Of a DNA stretch of 64,000 nucleotides, positions 50,279 through 63,725 are shown piece after piece; within the stretch, counting starts at the first letter, position 1; every line of letters starts with the position of its first letter. The notes under the pieces were generated by a model, which was not told the origin of the DNA, ran no database searches, and saw only the letters and a list, made by a program, of their open reading frames with translations. Source of the stretch: Crocodylus rhombifer (taxonomy: Eukaryota > Chordata > Crocodylia > Crocodylidae); the NCBI GenBank assembly GCA_038503035.1, contig JAVSML010024434.1:248001-312000 (forward strand). The letters run 5' to 3'. The position numbers and the translations under genes are program-made.

Positions 50279-52720
50279 CATCAAGCAAAAGGAAATCAGT
50301 CTGTTTTAGAAAGACTGTGTTGGAGAGAGCCCCCAAATGACTCTGTCACTATGAAAAAAGGAACCACCCATAGATTCCTGGGCACAAGCACACAGACTTG
50401 TTTATTGGAACAGCAAAAAGCTGTCTTCATGGGGCTACACGAAGCCTGTGCCAGGAGCCAGCTGAGAGTTACATAACTGCAAGTTAAAGCCTCAGTGAAA
50501 TTCTTATTGCTAATAAGACAGCCTGGATTCCAACCTCAAGCCTGCTGACGGTTGTCTCAAGATCTGCATTGACTGGCTATGAAGTTGCACCTGGCCATTT
50601 CTCTACTGCCTTGGAGTTGTTTCAAAGCAAACCCGACTACATTAAAAATGAGTCTCCAGATAAACCCATTGCGTCTGCATGAAAGGAGATGCCTGCTGTC
50701 TTTAAAGCTGCCCAAAATAGTTCCAAGCCACAGCCCAAGTTAATGGAGCTAAAAATTCCCTGGAAAGCACAGTCCCAGGAGAAGAGGACTGCGCTTTGCA
50801 TCAGTCACTACTGAAATAACCAGCGCCTTACTGCCTTGTCCACATCTACTGACTTGGGTCAGGGCTAAGGGGTCATTAGAAGCTATTTTCAGGGATGACA
50901 AAATCCTGTGGTATAACGTTCTGCCTTAAATGTTGGTAAAATGAACCCTCATGACTAATGATTACACAAAGCCTGGTCCACATAGTGACTGATGTGGGCT
51001 GGGACATCATTGGCCCATTAGGAGTCACTGCCAGTTTAGATGTTTCATCTCTTGGAGGGATGCTGTAGTTCATGATCCCAGCACTATGATTTCCTTCCCA
51101 CAATACTGACTGAAGGGGACAAATGTCACCAAGTCTGCCATTATGTTATGCCAGTATTGTTGCTAAATGGACTGGAATGATGGTGGGGACATGGGGGCTC
51201 AGCAGATATTAGGGAATGTCTCAAGGAAGATGGAGATGAAGGACAGTATTTACTCATCACCCTGAAAGCCTGCACAGACCTCAGTGAGATGACTGGCAGG
51301 GAGCAGTGCCAATCCCCGGCATTGCTAGGCCTCTACTGCCACTTACGTGGTTAGCATTAAACAGAAACTTCTTCACAGGGGTGAAGTAGAACCTGTACTT
51401 GGGCGGATATGGAGCAAAGAGGCATGAAGAGAAGTGGGGAAGAGTAAGGAGAGAAGGGCCCCAGCCAGGAAGACGATCAGAGCTGTTTCCCCAGTGTTTG
51501 AAATCCAGGGCTTTAGTTCAAGCTTGTCTTCAATCCTAAATGATTAAATGTCCAGCAGAATTCATATGCTAAGGGCCCAGGTGACAGATTTTTCACGACA
51601 GCCCAAAGATACAGACCATAGACACATGAGGGCAGAAATGAAACCATGGAACCTCAAATTTTTCAGCAAAGTTCTCAAGTGGCCAGAGAGAGATGTTTTA
51701 TCTTGCAAATGCTCCTCCTAGCTCTGAGCCTGCACCTTCCTATGGAAGCTCCCCCACTTTACCTATTCCTACATTATCTTTTTGCTCACTGAAGCCTGTT
51801 GGTGCTGATACCACACTGATTCCTATCCCCCATGGGAGGGAAAGCCATGCGCTGGTTTTAAGGCAGAAAGTGGAAAAGGACTTCATCTTCAGAGCATTTC
51901 CCTCTTCTGGGAGTTGGCTGCAGGGCTGTGACTGACAGAGGTCTGCCAGAGCTCTGGCTTCTGGGTAGAGCTCTGCTCTGAAGCCTGCACCCTCCTGTTT
52001 GGCAGCACTATGACTGAGGGGAAAGGGACACTTGGAATGGAGAACTTCCATGAGAAAAGACTGGATAGTACATGTACTGCATCTGTTCCCCAGAAACTCC
52101 TGAAGATATGCTAGCCATTGCTCTCTACATCAGAACTGCAATCATCTTCCGGGGAAACCCTAGTGCTTGCTGACCGCCCCTCCCCCCCTGCTGCATCTCT
52201 CTGGAGTCTTAGCCTTGCAAGAACATGAAGAAGTGGTGGAGTCACAACTGCCAAAAACTCTTGGGACTGATCCCCAGCTGGTGTCCATCACCCAGTTAAG
52301 CCCAGCTGCAGACCTGGTTCCTCGACTGCCAATGCAAAAAGAAGCAACTCACCCCTGCAGTGCGGGTGTCAAAGTATTGTGTTGTACCTCCAGCCTGGTG
52401 TCATTCCGCTGAGTAATTTATTGCAATGATGAAGCCAATCATTTTCTATAAATTATTCTGTAAATCATGTTGATTTTTTATAATCAGGAAATTAACTGTG
52501 AACAACTTAATAACGAGACTGTCTTTTCCAATTGCAGCCACTTTTTCTGTCAGTAGAGGTAGTTGGTGGGGAAGATTTTTTTGGCGTCTATTTCATTTGT
52601 GCCAGACATCCCCAATATGGTACATTAATTTTTGCTGGTTACTGCCTTCCAATGGAAACAGAGAACTATTTCTTCACTAGAGTTTGTATTAATAAAAAAA
52701 ACCCAGAAATAAATGCAAAA
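50279..52720 (+). other. HNF4A: HNF4A 3' UTR (extent tentative)
   Basis: Non-coding sequence after the stop without recognised repeats. Candidate polyadenylation signals AATAAA are at 52691 and 52708, with another at 53029. An AT-rich, possibly conserved segment lies at 52405-52510. The transcript end is inferred from these hexamers only. No gene frame is present; the largest frame (105 codons at 52532) lacks a domain. Confidence 0.45.
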
Positions 52721-53579
52721 ATATTTTCTAACTTTTCCCGGACAGATGGATTTCTTTCTTCTGTGAGGATGAATTTAAAGCCAGGGGACCCAGCTCATTC
52801 CTGGCATAAAGCAGGAATGCTTCTTTGTTTCCAGTTACACCAGAGCTGAATTTGCCTCCCCCGCACTCCCCCACCCCCAAAAAAGAAAACAACCGAAAAA
52901 CAAATGGGCCGTCTGCAGCCTGGCCAAATGCCACCTTTTTATTGCAAGCCTCAAGATATTTGGAATGAGTCTTAAAAGCTCCGGGTGCTGGAATGAGAAG
53001 ATTGCATGAGATTCTCAGCCTTTATTTAAATAAATTGTCAGCTTCTTGCCCTAACACTTCCAGAGGAAAGTCTTGAAAACATAAAGCAGCTCCAATCTAA
53101 AAGCTCACAATCCAGAAAGCAAAGTAAAAGAAGCCAGTTTATCAATATTATTTTAATACCATAACTTTTAAGTCAATCTCCCAGTGTCAGAGCATGGGCA
53201 GACACATGGTTTTGGAGCATGTGGAGATGACGGTTCTGCTGCAGTGACACTGAACAAACCCAGGGACGCCAGTGGGTATCACTGAAGACAGAATTGAGCA
53301 TGGGAGGCACAAAAAGGTGATAAAGTGAAAGTTAATTTGTTACCGGTTGTAAAAGTGAAGCAAGGCACTAAAGATTAAGGAGGGCAGTTAAGGACCTGCT
53401 CTTCTGATTACAAGAACCCAATCAGGCCTGCTGTGACATGCACAGCAAGATAGTGGGGCCAAGATTTCTGTGGTGATTACAGATTTGGGGTAAGGAAGGC
53501 AAACACTGGGGGGGAGACACTGAGCTTTTCAGTTCTAGTCCCCAGGGGACAGTCAGTCATAGCAAAGCACTCCTATCAG

Positions 53580-53786
53580 CAGGGCCGTCCCTGGGGGCAG
53601 GGGGCAAACTGGGGCACTTTGGGGGGCCCCGCAGAGCAGGGTGGGGCTGCGTGGAGCGGGATCTCCGAGTCCAGCCTCTCATTACCCCAGGCTGCTGCTG
53701 CTGCTGATGGCAGCTTCTTCGGGTCCAGGGCCCGTGGGATTGGAGCAGGGGCAAGGCTGCGCATGGGCTGATTTGCCCCGGGCCCT
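53580..53786. mobile_element. Possible hAT-type element
   Basis: It begins CAGGGCCGTCCCTGGGGGCA, a common hAT terminus, and a GGGCCCTG at 53779-53786 could be the opposite end. It is GC-rich inside. No target duplication was found. Confidence 0.4.
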
Positions 53787-55076
53787 GCACCCTGCTCAGG
53801 TCAGCTTTGCCTATCAGGGTCAGGTAGCTGCTCCGGGGCTCATGTGAAACTGGTTGGTGTCTGTTTTCTAGTGGGAGATGATCACATACCTCGTCTCTGG
53901 ACCTGCTTGACTCCTAAGGCTGTACAGTTGATTCTCTTTAGAAGGATTAAAGGCCGGTAAAACTTTTAAGTAAAAGTGAGACCAAGACACAAAGTCTGTG
54001 CAGGGCTTCCCCCAAATTTGGGGCTGTTCATACCCCAGGCTTCTACTTTGCCCCATCAAAAAACCAGAGCCCAGACTTGATCTAGGTCTACATCATCATG
54101 TCTTCAAGGCTTACAACCCCATCTCTAGCTGGCAAATTGACAGTCCAGGAACCTGAACTACACTGTGTAATTAGAAATGCCATTCAGCAAAGAAAGGAGC
54201 AGGCAATCTTCTTCCTCTGCCACCATCACGCACACACAAGCACCTGCTGTTCAGCTGGCCTCAGTACAAGGAAACAGGTTAGCTTCTTGCCTCTAACAAT
54301 GTGCAACAAAGACAATGACTCCCTCAGTGTGGCCCAGCAACAGTGCAACTCTGCCGTTGGTTTTACCTGGGTATGTGTTTAATAACTCCAGGTACAGTAT
54401 CAAATCTTTGAAGCAATAAAATCTTCTGGAGTCCTTCCCATGAATTGCTCTATCGAGGTTACCCTTTGCCTAGTTAATCTTAAATCAGTGTCCGACCTAC
54501 ACAGGAATTCTCTTTGCTAGTTCAACTTGGGTTGGAAAAGAACCTCACAACTGTTTCAAACACAATTCCAGCCCTAATCTCATCCTCTGTTGTAATATTT
54601 CATTGACTTTTTCCCTGCTCAGGAATAGCTTCAGAAGTTTTGGAGAGTCCACAGTAGGATTATACTATTGGGTCTCCTTCCCAGCCCTGGGGAGATGACT
54701 CCCAGGACCATGGCTGACTTTGCTTTCACCATCAAAAGACCATCCTCGGGAGTGCTACAATGAAGTGTGACAAGCCAGCTCCAGGGACCCAACACACCAA
54801 AGTGGGTATAACAGCTTAGTAAAGTACTCAGCACACACCAATAAGCATGTCAAAGACAGAGCTTAGGGGATGTACCCAGCACCCCACTGAGGCACCCACA
54901 TTATATCTTTTTAGTGAGCAGCACATACATCTCTAGGGCTCTCCCTAGGAGAGTCTTTGGTGGTGCAAATGCACACTGTGAGGTGGGTGTTGGATGCTGC
55001 TTATGAGCATGTTCATTTGTACTCTTCTGACCCTACTTTCTAGATTTGGGGTTTTTCCCTAGACAGTCGAAACAAT
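53787..55076. other. Downstream intergenic DNA, nothing assignable
   Basis: No exon, RNA gene or classified repeat recognised. Confidence 0.5.
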
Positions 55077-55126
55077 ATACCACTTCCTTACACCTCACTC
55101 CAAGCTGAGGTGTAAGGAAGTGGTAT
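55077..55126. repeat. Perfect 21-bp hairpin
   Basis: The left arm 55077-55097 starts ATACCACTTCCTT and ends ACACCTCA. The right arm 55106-55126 starts TGAGGTGTAAGG and ends AAGTGGTAT. All 21 bases pair, with an 8-nt loop (CTCCAAGC). There is no sign of a surrounding transposon. Confidence 0.85.
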
Positions 55127-57299
55127 TTTGGTGTCCTGGCTACTGTAAAATCCATTCTTCTTTTGTTTCTTATGTAACGCTGCTCTGAAATAGCTCATAG
55201 GCCCTGGAATTTTTCCCCTCTTCCAAGTGCTTTCATATCTCAATGGAAAATAGAAGTGGTAACTGAGTTTTATAGCCTGTATATCATCCCTGACAAAAGC
55301 AACTATTGCTGCTATTAAACTCGCAAGTACACACAAAGCACAGATAGCCATAAAAGCAGGAGGCTGAGGGACAGCTCAGCAACGTGGCACTGCTGAGGCA
55401 GGCATTTCCAAGTGCCAGGCTGTGCAGGTCCTTCAAGGCTGATTCCACATATCACAGTTCATTTTGGGGACACTGCCACATGCAATGAAGTCCCTTTCCC
55501 CCCAGAGAAGTGGAGGGGAGGGCATGATTGAGCATTCATTTAAAATCCTGCTCACGGTTCCTAATTAAGCTGCTTACAGAAGTAAGATCCTATCAATAGT
55601 AAGCACAGCAAGAGCCATAAATTACCATCCAAGCCAATAAAACAGCAATAAATTGTCAGCTGACACACGGAGTAAAGAAGAGTGCAGCTTTGTCAGGCTT
55701 TGTATTCACTTTGTTTCACTCAGCAGGACCAGATCCTCAGCTGACATAAAGAAACCTAGGTCTCCTGATACTAAGAGAGCTACACTAGTTTTATGCCAGG
55801 ATAGACCTGGAAAGACCTAGTTTGGGAAATGAAGGTGATGTGAGAACTAAACTTCCTGAGTTTGCGAGTGGCATTTGTTATGCCATTGGCCTCACTATTT
55901 CTGTTCTATTGAGGAGCAGAACTTGCCATGGAGGAATTAGGGGAGGATCTAAAACTACTTAACTGCAACCAAAAGAGTCAAAGTCAAAAATCCTTCTAGC
56001 CCCAGCAGTCCATTGAGCTGGGACGCTTGTACACATTACTAGTGCTGTTAAGGCAACACGTCTGCTTGGAGATCATTCTTAGTAAGGGAACATAATGAGC
56101 TGGACAGTAACTGGTATTATGATTATGCTTTTAATGCCCTAGATTTTCTTTAATTCCTACCATAACACATCATGTTTATCAGTGCTTCCTTGTATTTTCA
56201 GTTGAAGACTCATAAATGGAAAGGAAAAAGCCACAAGGAAGTGCTCTCTCCCCTCCTTTTCAGTAGCTGCCATATCTAGTCTCACAGCATGCACTTCATG
56301 AAGAGGAATGAATGAAAAATCCCTTAATGCGTTTTATATACTTAATTCTCTGCAGCTTTGTCTGGACATACTCCTTTTCACCTTTTAGTTCACACTTCTA
56401 GTAGAGTGCCCCATGCACCGTATTCCCATTTTTGTGATGTCATGCTTTATACTCGTCTCAGAAACTTTTGTGCAAATCCTTTTAGTAGCAGCAGTAGCAG
56501 TAGTAATATTGTATCCCCATTTAAAATATACATGTATAAGCCACTGGTCAGCGTGTGTTATATGTCCTGCTCTGTGCTAATCTGCAGAGTTCATGAGTCA
56601 AATTACAGCCCCAGCCAAATGGTCTTAGTCTTTTAGTCTGAGTTGTAGCAGTGTATCCTTTCAGCTCTGGAGGTCCTTGTTTTGAGGGTTATCAGTTAGA
56701 GATGTATGCACTGCAGCTGTGTCCCAAGAACAATACAAGTTGGAAAGAGTCAGAAAGAGAATCCTTGATATTTAATGCAGAGTCCCCCTGCTCTTACCAT
56801 TTGACAAAGCTTTTCATGTGCTGGGTGGTTATAGACAGATATCAAAATAAATCCTTGAGATCCCCAGTTCAATTCTGTTCTCCACTTAAGTCACCCCAAG
56901 TCATCATTTAGGAAATATTTTTTGACTGATTTATGGTAAGTCAGGATTTATATACAGGGACAGTTCCTTGGAGACATCTTCTACTGCATTCCCAGAGGCA
57001 TGAGGAGAGAGAAAATGGTTGCAGTTTTGCAGGCTCGATGTTTGCATTTCAGTTCTATTATTTCCTGTATGAAATGTCACTTTTTCCCTCACAACTCAGG
57101 GCAACAGGTACAGCACAAGCACTTGCTCTGTCCCTGAAAGTCTCCCTTAACCCTCCAGGGACCCTAAACACAGCAGACACTCTTTTTGTAACATCCTTGG
57201 CCTCTTTACTGAAACTGCTCATCAAGGTACTGGCAAGAAGCAGATTCCTCAACAGCAGATTTCTCAAAAGAAAAAAAAAATCAGAAATAGAAGGTAATA
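55127..57299. other. Intergenic DNA, nothing assignable
   Basis: No gene or classified repeat. A short AGCAGC/AGTAGT trinucleotide-like run is near 56490. An AT-rich tail follows to 57.0 kb. Confidence 0.45.
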
Positions 57300-57520
57300 T
57301 TAAGGGGCAGGGGCAACACGTTGGAGGTGCACACAGGTGCACATGCACCCCCTGCGCATGGTGGTGCACCCTCTGCACAAAGGGGGTCCCTGATTGCCCC
57401 TGGCTGCCGCTGACACTGCTGGCGGCGCCTGCGGGTGGTTGCCGACCCATGGTCAGCGCTTGCTACCCCTGCCAGGCTCCTGCCGCCACTGTGCCCCCAC
57501 AGTCGCCGAGGGCACGCGCT
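57300..57520. repeat. GC-rich repeat related to the insertion at 29248-29551
   Basis: CAGGGGCAACACGTTGGAGG followed by AGGTGCACATGCACCCCCTG parallels the start of the nested insert in copy C. AATATTAAGG on the left and CATGTTAAGG on the right could be a decayed target duplication. A 300-codon frame crossing it (56933-57835) has no coherent domain. Confidence 0.5.
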
Positions 57521-57654
57521 GTTCATGTTAAGGAGGAAATGATCCTTGTCCTATCACAAACCACCATTTGTGTGTTTGTATGCATATGCTGCATTGTCCG
57601 TTTGACTGCATGCTTATTTATAGTTGTCTATTTGCATGTGGCGGGGTGTGAGAC

Positions 57655-57674
57655 AGAGAGAGAGAGAGAGAGAG
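57655..57674. repeat. (AG)10 simple repeat
   Basis: 20 bp of AG dinucleotides within GTGTGAGAC context. Confidence 0.95.
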
Positions 57675-60417
57675 CAGCTCTGCGTGTGTGCACGCAACTG
57701 TCTCCTTGCATAAGTTTTCAGATTTGTTCATTTACAGATGTTCGCATATTTATATGGAGCAGTATGAATTCGCATTGTACTGTATGTATTTGCTTGACTG
57801 TACATGTTTCCAAGGTTGAATTGTGGCGGTATTAGCGCACCATACCACAGTTTGCATAAGTTTGCATGTTTGTGTAGGTTAACAGCTAAGTTTACAAGGC
57901 CTCTCAAAGCTAAAGTTGTCATCTTTGTATTTGCTTCTTCTGACCAAAAAACACACACAGGTGTGTTTGCAACAAACGTACCTTGAAGCTTTCAGCTACC
58001 TTTGTGCTTCCTGCACATGGTCCTGCCAGGCCTTCTTCATAAAGCAGAGCACCTGCAGGGCTCTCTGACTTATGCTCTGTGGCCCTGGCAGATGTGGAGA
58101 GAGAGAAGGACTTCAGCAATGCCTTGATGAAACCCATTTACCAGGACTTTCACCAGAGCAGATTTACCCAGACCTGGGAAGCCTTCTGCCCCCTATTATG
58201 AAGGGCTATTTTCACCCCTTTCCACTGCCAAAGTGATACAACAGGACTTAAGAATCAGGGCCATGATGCTGAGATGCAGGGGCTCCCTGCCCAAACTGGT
58301 GCAGCCAGGAAATCCTGTCAAAATGACTGCTCACTGAGAGGCAAAGCAAGCCCATGGGGCTTGTATAACTTCTAGGGGTCTAGGGCTTCAGGCTGCAAAC
58401 CTTGAGAACATATGTGAGTCTCTCCTGTACTATACGCTGCAGGAAGATTATCTTTATTACTAGACTGTTATGTTTGCTCAGTTTAGTGATTAAATATCAG
58501 TTCAAATCTCGCTCTTCTAACGATGCTGTTTGAAGTCGTGCTGTTTTCGTCTTCGTACAAATTGCACGTCCCACCAGGACTGTAAAAGGTTTATTGCTAA
58601 TGATGGCAAAGCATAGAGAAGCCAAGATAACTTTCCCAGGCTGGGTATTCCGATTGTTTGAATAAGTAAATGAGTGAAGAGCTTTACATGAAACCCATTA
58701 AATATCAACTCATCCCAACAGTCATTTGTTCATAGCTTAATGGCAGCTAAAGTCACAAGACCCGGGAAGAGCTCAGGGCAGAAGAACTGAGAAGAACATG
58801 ATGCCTATGATACAGGCATGTCAGGGTAAAACAAGAATGGCAAGGCTCCCAATGCATGTCAGGGCAAGAACAAAACTATTTAGCCGCAGGACTGCAGTGG
58901 TTGTGAACTGGGACAGCAAACCGTTCTCACCCACCTAGAGGGAAGCAATGTTACTTGGGCACGTTCAAAGAAAGTACTAATGCAAATTAATATGCAAATC
59001 AGATGTGGCATCTAAGCTCCAAGCAAGTTGCAGATTGCAAATCACAGGTTGCCCTAGATCCCACCTCTAGATTAGCTTCTCTCAGAGTTTGGTTCGTCAT
59101 TATGTTGCATGGTTTATGAGAACACAGGGCACCTAGCACTGGATATTCTGCAGGGGCAGGTTTGGGCAGAAGAAAACAGACCCAAATCTCTCTCTGTACA
59201 GGCCTGGGGGTGGATAAGACAGGCAGAAAAGAGGGTACATTCCCCCAGCAGCTTCTTCAAACAGGACCCACCCGGAGTCCTCCAGGGAGGGTTTGCAGGA
59301 CTTCTGCTGGTGCTGCGGGAGGATTAGAACAGAAGCGATTCCCTCTCCATTATTCGAATGCAGCTTGCATCTCCCAGCTGGCATGAATCTATTCTAAAAA
59401 CGTGTGCCTCTTCAGGTTAGATATCAGATTGGAAACCTCAGGAAAACAGGTCTCCTTGAGACATTTCCACTACTTCCTCTTTAAATTAATTCTGGAAATA
59501 TCATGGGCAAGAAACACCTTGGTCTCCTCAGGTCTCCAAACAAGACCACAATGGGGCTCCAACCTGCCTAAGGCCTTTCCCTGCCTGCTATGGTGACATA
59601 AATAATACACAACAAGAGGAAACCAGGAAGGCCAAAGTGCCTGGAAATGTGCTTGTTACACTTCTCAAACATTTTTGCCCATTGTAAAACATCTAGAGAC
59701 TCAGTCTAAGGTCAAGTGGAAACTCAGAGACCAGGAAATTAAAAAAAAAAGTTGGGCTATTTTTCTTGTGTGGCTTTTCTCGTGATTTGTGCATGCCTAG
59801 AACTGACAATACTGCTTTTCCTCTCATCCTGATTTGCAAATATAGTACCATTGTAACTAGGATCTGTAAGAGGAGTGAGAAGTTACTTGAGCATATCCCC
59901 CCAACCCATACTCCATATTCAAAACCAGAAGAGAATACATTTAAATACTACTGGTATATTTCCAAATCAGAGTTGGGTGACAACAGTCTTCAGATTCTAA
60001 TTAGATTTAGCCTGGGTATGGGAATCAAGAGAAAGGCTAATCCAGACATTGAGTTTGAGTTCTTATTCAAGAACACCTGCCTCTCAGGAGCAGTTCTTGC
60101 CAGATGCCTGCTGTCTTGAATGATAGGAATCTCACACGTTTAGCTAATCCTTGAGATACTTCATCAGCCAAATACCATCATGGTTCTCTGCTCTATCTAA
60201 AGTAGAACTAGAAAATCCCCCCTTTCAAGTTGAGGTGTGACCTAGAACAAGAAGAAGCTTGTTCAGTTCAAGAACAAGTCATACATGCCTAAAAATGTAG
60301 TGCTTTGAATTTAACTGGATCCAAGTCCTGACCATTTCTTTGAAAAAATCTATGAGTTTAGCTGGTTCTGTTAGGCAAACCTAATCCACAAACCACATAG
60401 GAAGAAATATCCAGACA
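57675..60417. other. Intergenic DNA, nothing assignable
   Basis: No gene or classified repeat was recognised on either strand. Confidence 0.45.
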
Positions 60418-60440
60418 TTTATTTATTTATTTATTTATTT
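60418..60440. repeat. (ATTT)n simple repeat
   Basis: 23 bp of ATTT units, which may be the tail of an unrecognised retroelement. No body was identified next to it. Confidence 0.95.
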
Positions 60441-63400
60441 GAAGTTTAATGGCCAGTTACTCTGGTATATGAGAACATGACGTACTGTACATTCAGTGAA
60501 ACAGCCCACAACAGACAATACAGAAAATTGCACTGTCCTGGAGCACCCCAAGGCCTCCTCAGAAAATCCGCAAGGTTCGGAAGCTGAGCTCCTTCTCTCA
60601 GATTGTACTGCACTGTCTTGCAGTCAGCTTAACTTTGTCCCTCTTTTCCAAATGGCAGCACATCCCTTCAACCTGCAATAGTTGCTTTCAGTGAAATGTG
60701 TCTGGCAAGAGCAGTTTGTTGCTAAAATATGTGTTTTCCTATGCTGGAATTCCTGGAATTGTATTTCACTCGTTTGTGAAGATTTCCTAGAATGACAGTT
60801 GTTAAAGTGGCTTTTCAGAAGCAGCAGTGTACAAGGTACCTTGTGCATTCGGTTTGCAATAATAACGTGGTTTTCTTGTGATGCCATTTTCCAAAACCAT
60901 TTCAAGCAGCTCAGATGCTGGACTGAAACAAATCTATCTGGGCCCCAAATGGTTAGTGCCACATAAATAGCATTGCAGAGGGCTGCAAATCTTTTTTCAC
61001 TAACCAATTAACTTTGAAACCCTGCATTAGTACTGACAGAATGATACCACCAATGAAGAATTAGGCACTTACATCCTATTGACATCATTCTTTCCACAAA
61101 AAACTTCACGATAGAAGTGAAAGTATCAAAAGACTGGCAGGACTTGGAACGAGATCTCCTGTAAATCCATCCAAAGGACCCAATGACTAAGACACATTAA
61201 TGCCCCTGTGTGTAGGCTCAAGCTCAGCAGCTGTACACTTACTGTTTTTCCACATCAGCTCATGGCTACAAAAGCTTTTCAGGCTTATTTTTACTTAATT
61301 CGAAGTTGCTTTTCCCAATTAATCAGCAAGTGTATGTTTACTGCTGGCCTGACAGCTCTGGAGGCTGAGATTCACAGCAACCACAACTCAGGCAGTAACA
61401 ATGTGAGCATCTCACACATTTGTCATGTCCCTAGTTTGGAGCTTCTGGTGCACATTTTGGATAACTAGGAACAGATCTCCAGCGGCCATAAATTGACCCA
61501 TCTCCATAGTGGCCCTAAATATGGAGCAACTCCTTGAGCTGTTTAAGATGCCATCACCCCTTGCTGAGGGAAGACTGAATGCTGAACTGGGGTGCTGGCC
61601 AATGAGAGGGGGAGCTGACATTAACTTCTTTAAAAAACATTTCTATTCATAAGATTTTCAGTACTCTAGATTTTTTCGTTGCTGATTTGGAACTGTGTTT
61701 TATAGTTATTATTGACAGAGAGCAGCTTATGGTCATGGTGTACAAATACAAAAGAGCCATGGTCTCACAGCTAAAAGGTATTTAGAAAAGTCTTTCAAGT
61801 CACTTTTAAAAGCTAACTTTGGTCCTAAAATGTGCCTTTTAGGAGGGAGCAAGAGACAATCTTCTCTTACAACTCAGCAAAGATCCTAATTATCTGAGCA
61901 GCTGTAAACCTGTGAAAATGCAACAGTCTCTGGCAAGTTTAGTGCTACTTAGAAGAAGGGAGTTTGTTATGGAAGCAGGCTCTGGATCCTCTCTGGTGTT
62001 TTTTTATTATCTTTGTGGTCATTAAATGGGTCTGAACTGCAGTGAGCTGCTGCTGTGTTTTGGAAGGCTATGGATTCCTGTCTGGTTTGCAAAGCCATGT
62101 TGTAGCAATATAAGGGTACCACCCAGACATGAACATATAGCTGACTCAGAAGATTTACAAGTCAGTATATGACTGGAAAAACATTCTCCTTTGCATTTCT
62201 CTCTGGAAACATCTTGAAAGCTTTCCCAGGGGGTCTCTACCTCTAACTGCTGGTATCCAGTACTCTGCTAACTGTCCCAATATTCATTTAGGAATATACA
62301 AATAAAGGACTAGAAGAGATGTCCTCAGTCCTGCTATCATAGGAACCACTTCATATAACTCTGGACGTAGTTATGTTTTTGCCCCCTTGTTTCTACTGGG
62401 AGGCTGTTTCAACACCTCCTTGTTCTGCTAGTTACAAACCTTCTTCTAGAGCCTAATGGAATATTCTGAACACAGCTGAGTCTAGTTAGCCACAGAGGGT
62501 GGCATTTGCTGAGACCTCTTAATTCCCTCCATGAAGTTGCAGATACACAGACAGATGGTTCTTTGGACTCTTTTTTTCCAATTGCCATTAAAGCAAAGGT
62601 TTTCTCAGTTGTTAATAAGACTAAAGGAAGGTCCAGATCCAGCTCCGATTCCAGACTATGAGCCTTTCCACTGGCAGGAGATGGATTGGGCCCGAACAGC
62701 CCATCAGTATTTCCAAATGTTGATGCGTCTCGGGGAAAGTCTGCCAAGAACCAATATAGCAAGTACTGTAAAGACAGAGGAGACGATGGAAATCTACACA
62801 AAATGCCAACACTTCAGAAGAGTCCACAGCAGGAAGCCATTTGCAAAGGGAGAGAGGGTCATTAGCTGAGAGAAACAGTGTACCTGTTTGCTGAGCACTG
62901 TGATTATTACCCAGTTTTCTAAAAAAGGAGTCTTTTCTGGTAAACATCTAGGAGATAGGAAAGCTGCAGTTAGGCTGCCGCATGTGGGTCGTTCTACTTG
63001 CATGCCAGTTACCCTTGGATGATAAAACCTTGACACCGAAGTGCATCTGGACTAAACCAGAGAAAATGATTTTGAGGCAAATAGGTCTGTTTGCCTGGCT
63101 TTTTTCTGCTTGTCAAACTGTCTCTGTCTCCCTCTGTTGCTTGCAGGGCTGAATTGCACCAAGGATATACAGCAAAAGTAGCACAAATCCCCTTAGTTGA
63201 GGCTCTCTTTGATGAAGATTGTGTTTTTTGAGCATTCAGTATTTTTTACTTCATCCCTTTTGAGAGCTCTCTTTTGCAATGACTTGCAGTGAAGTAGTAT
63301 GATCTGCCTCTTTTCTCCCCAAATGTTCCTACTGATCGCTTTCAAAATCTGGCAAATCTGGAGACTGAGCACAGAGTAATGTTAGAATGATATATGCAAC

Positions 63401-63509
63401 TGTATTGTAGCGGAGCCTCCGACCTGCAATCAGGGCCCCACTGTGCTCGGTCCTGTACAAAGTGCTAAGTAACAAGCCATCCGTGCTCCAAAGAGCTTAT
63501 CATCTAGGT
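60441..63509. other. Intergenic DNA with one unexplained open frame
   Basis: No recognised gene. A + strand frame at 62531-62869 (112 codons) contains PDYEPFHWQEMDWARTAH, less low-complexity than the other chance frames, with an AG before it (TTTTCTCAG near 62608) and a GTAAAG after (62769). No family was recognised. On the opposite strand, RRFVTSRTRRC near 62410-62450 is faintly like a CR1 ORF2 end. Confidence 0.3.
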
Positions 63510-63725
63510 CAGTGGGGCCAATCTTTTTTGGCAGGTATGCCACAAATTAGCCCTGTATCTTCCCCAAGTGCCACTCCAGTCCCCTTCTCCTGCCTGATAT
63601 ACTGCTCTGCTTTCTTTCTGCCCTCTCTGGCACTGTGCTGCCTAACCCCTTCAGGATCTGCTACATGCCACACACACAGGCTGCCTGTACTAACTGTGGC
63701 ACTCATATGGCAGGTTGCCCCCACC
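63510..63725. mobile_element. hAT-type non-autonomous element (probable)
   Basis: It begins CAGTGGGGCCAATCTTTTTT and then GGCAGGTATGCCAC. It closes with GTGGCACTCATATGGCAGGT then TGCCCCCACC, an imperfect inverted match including the GTGGCA/TGCCAC pair. Its right end is degenerate and no target duplication is seen. Confidence 0.55.

Noticed and set aside
56933..57835. 300-codon + frame
   Set aside because: It runs across a GC-rich repeat and an (AG)n simple repeat; the translation has no coherent domain.
62405..62460. Possible antisense CR1 ORF2 end (FVTSRTRRC type)
   Set aside because: Only a few residues resemble the CR1 C-terminus and no 3' UTR blocks follow.
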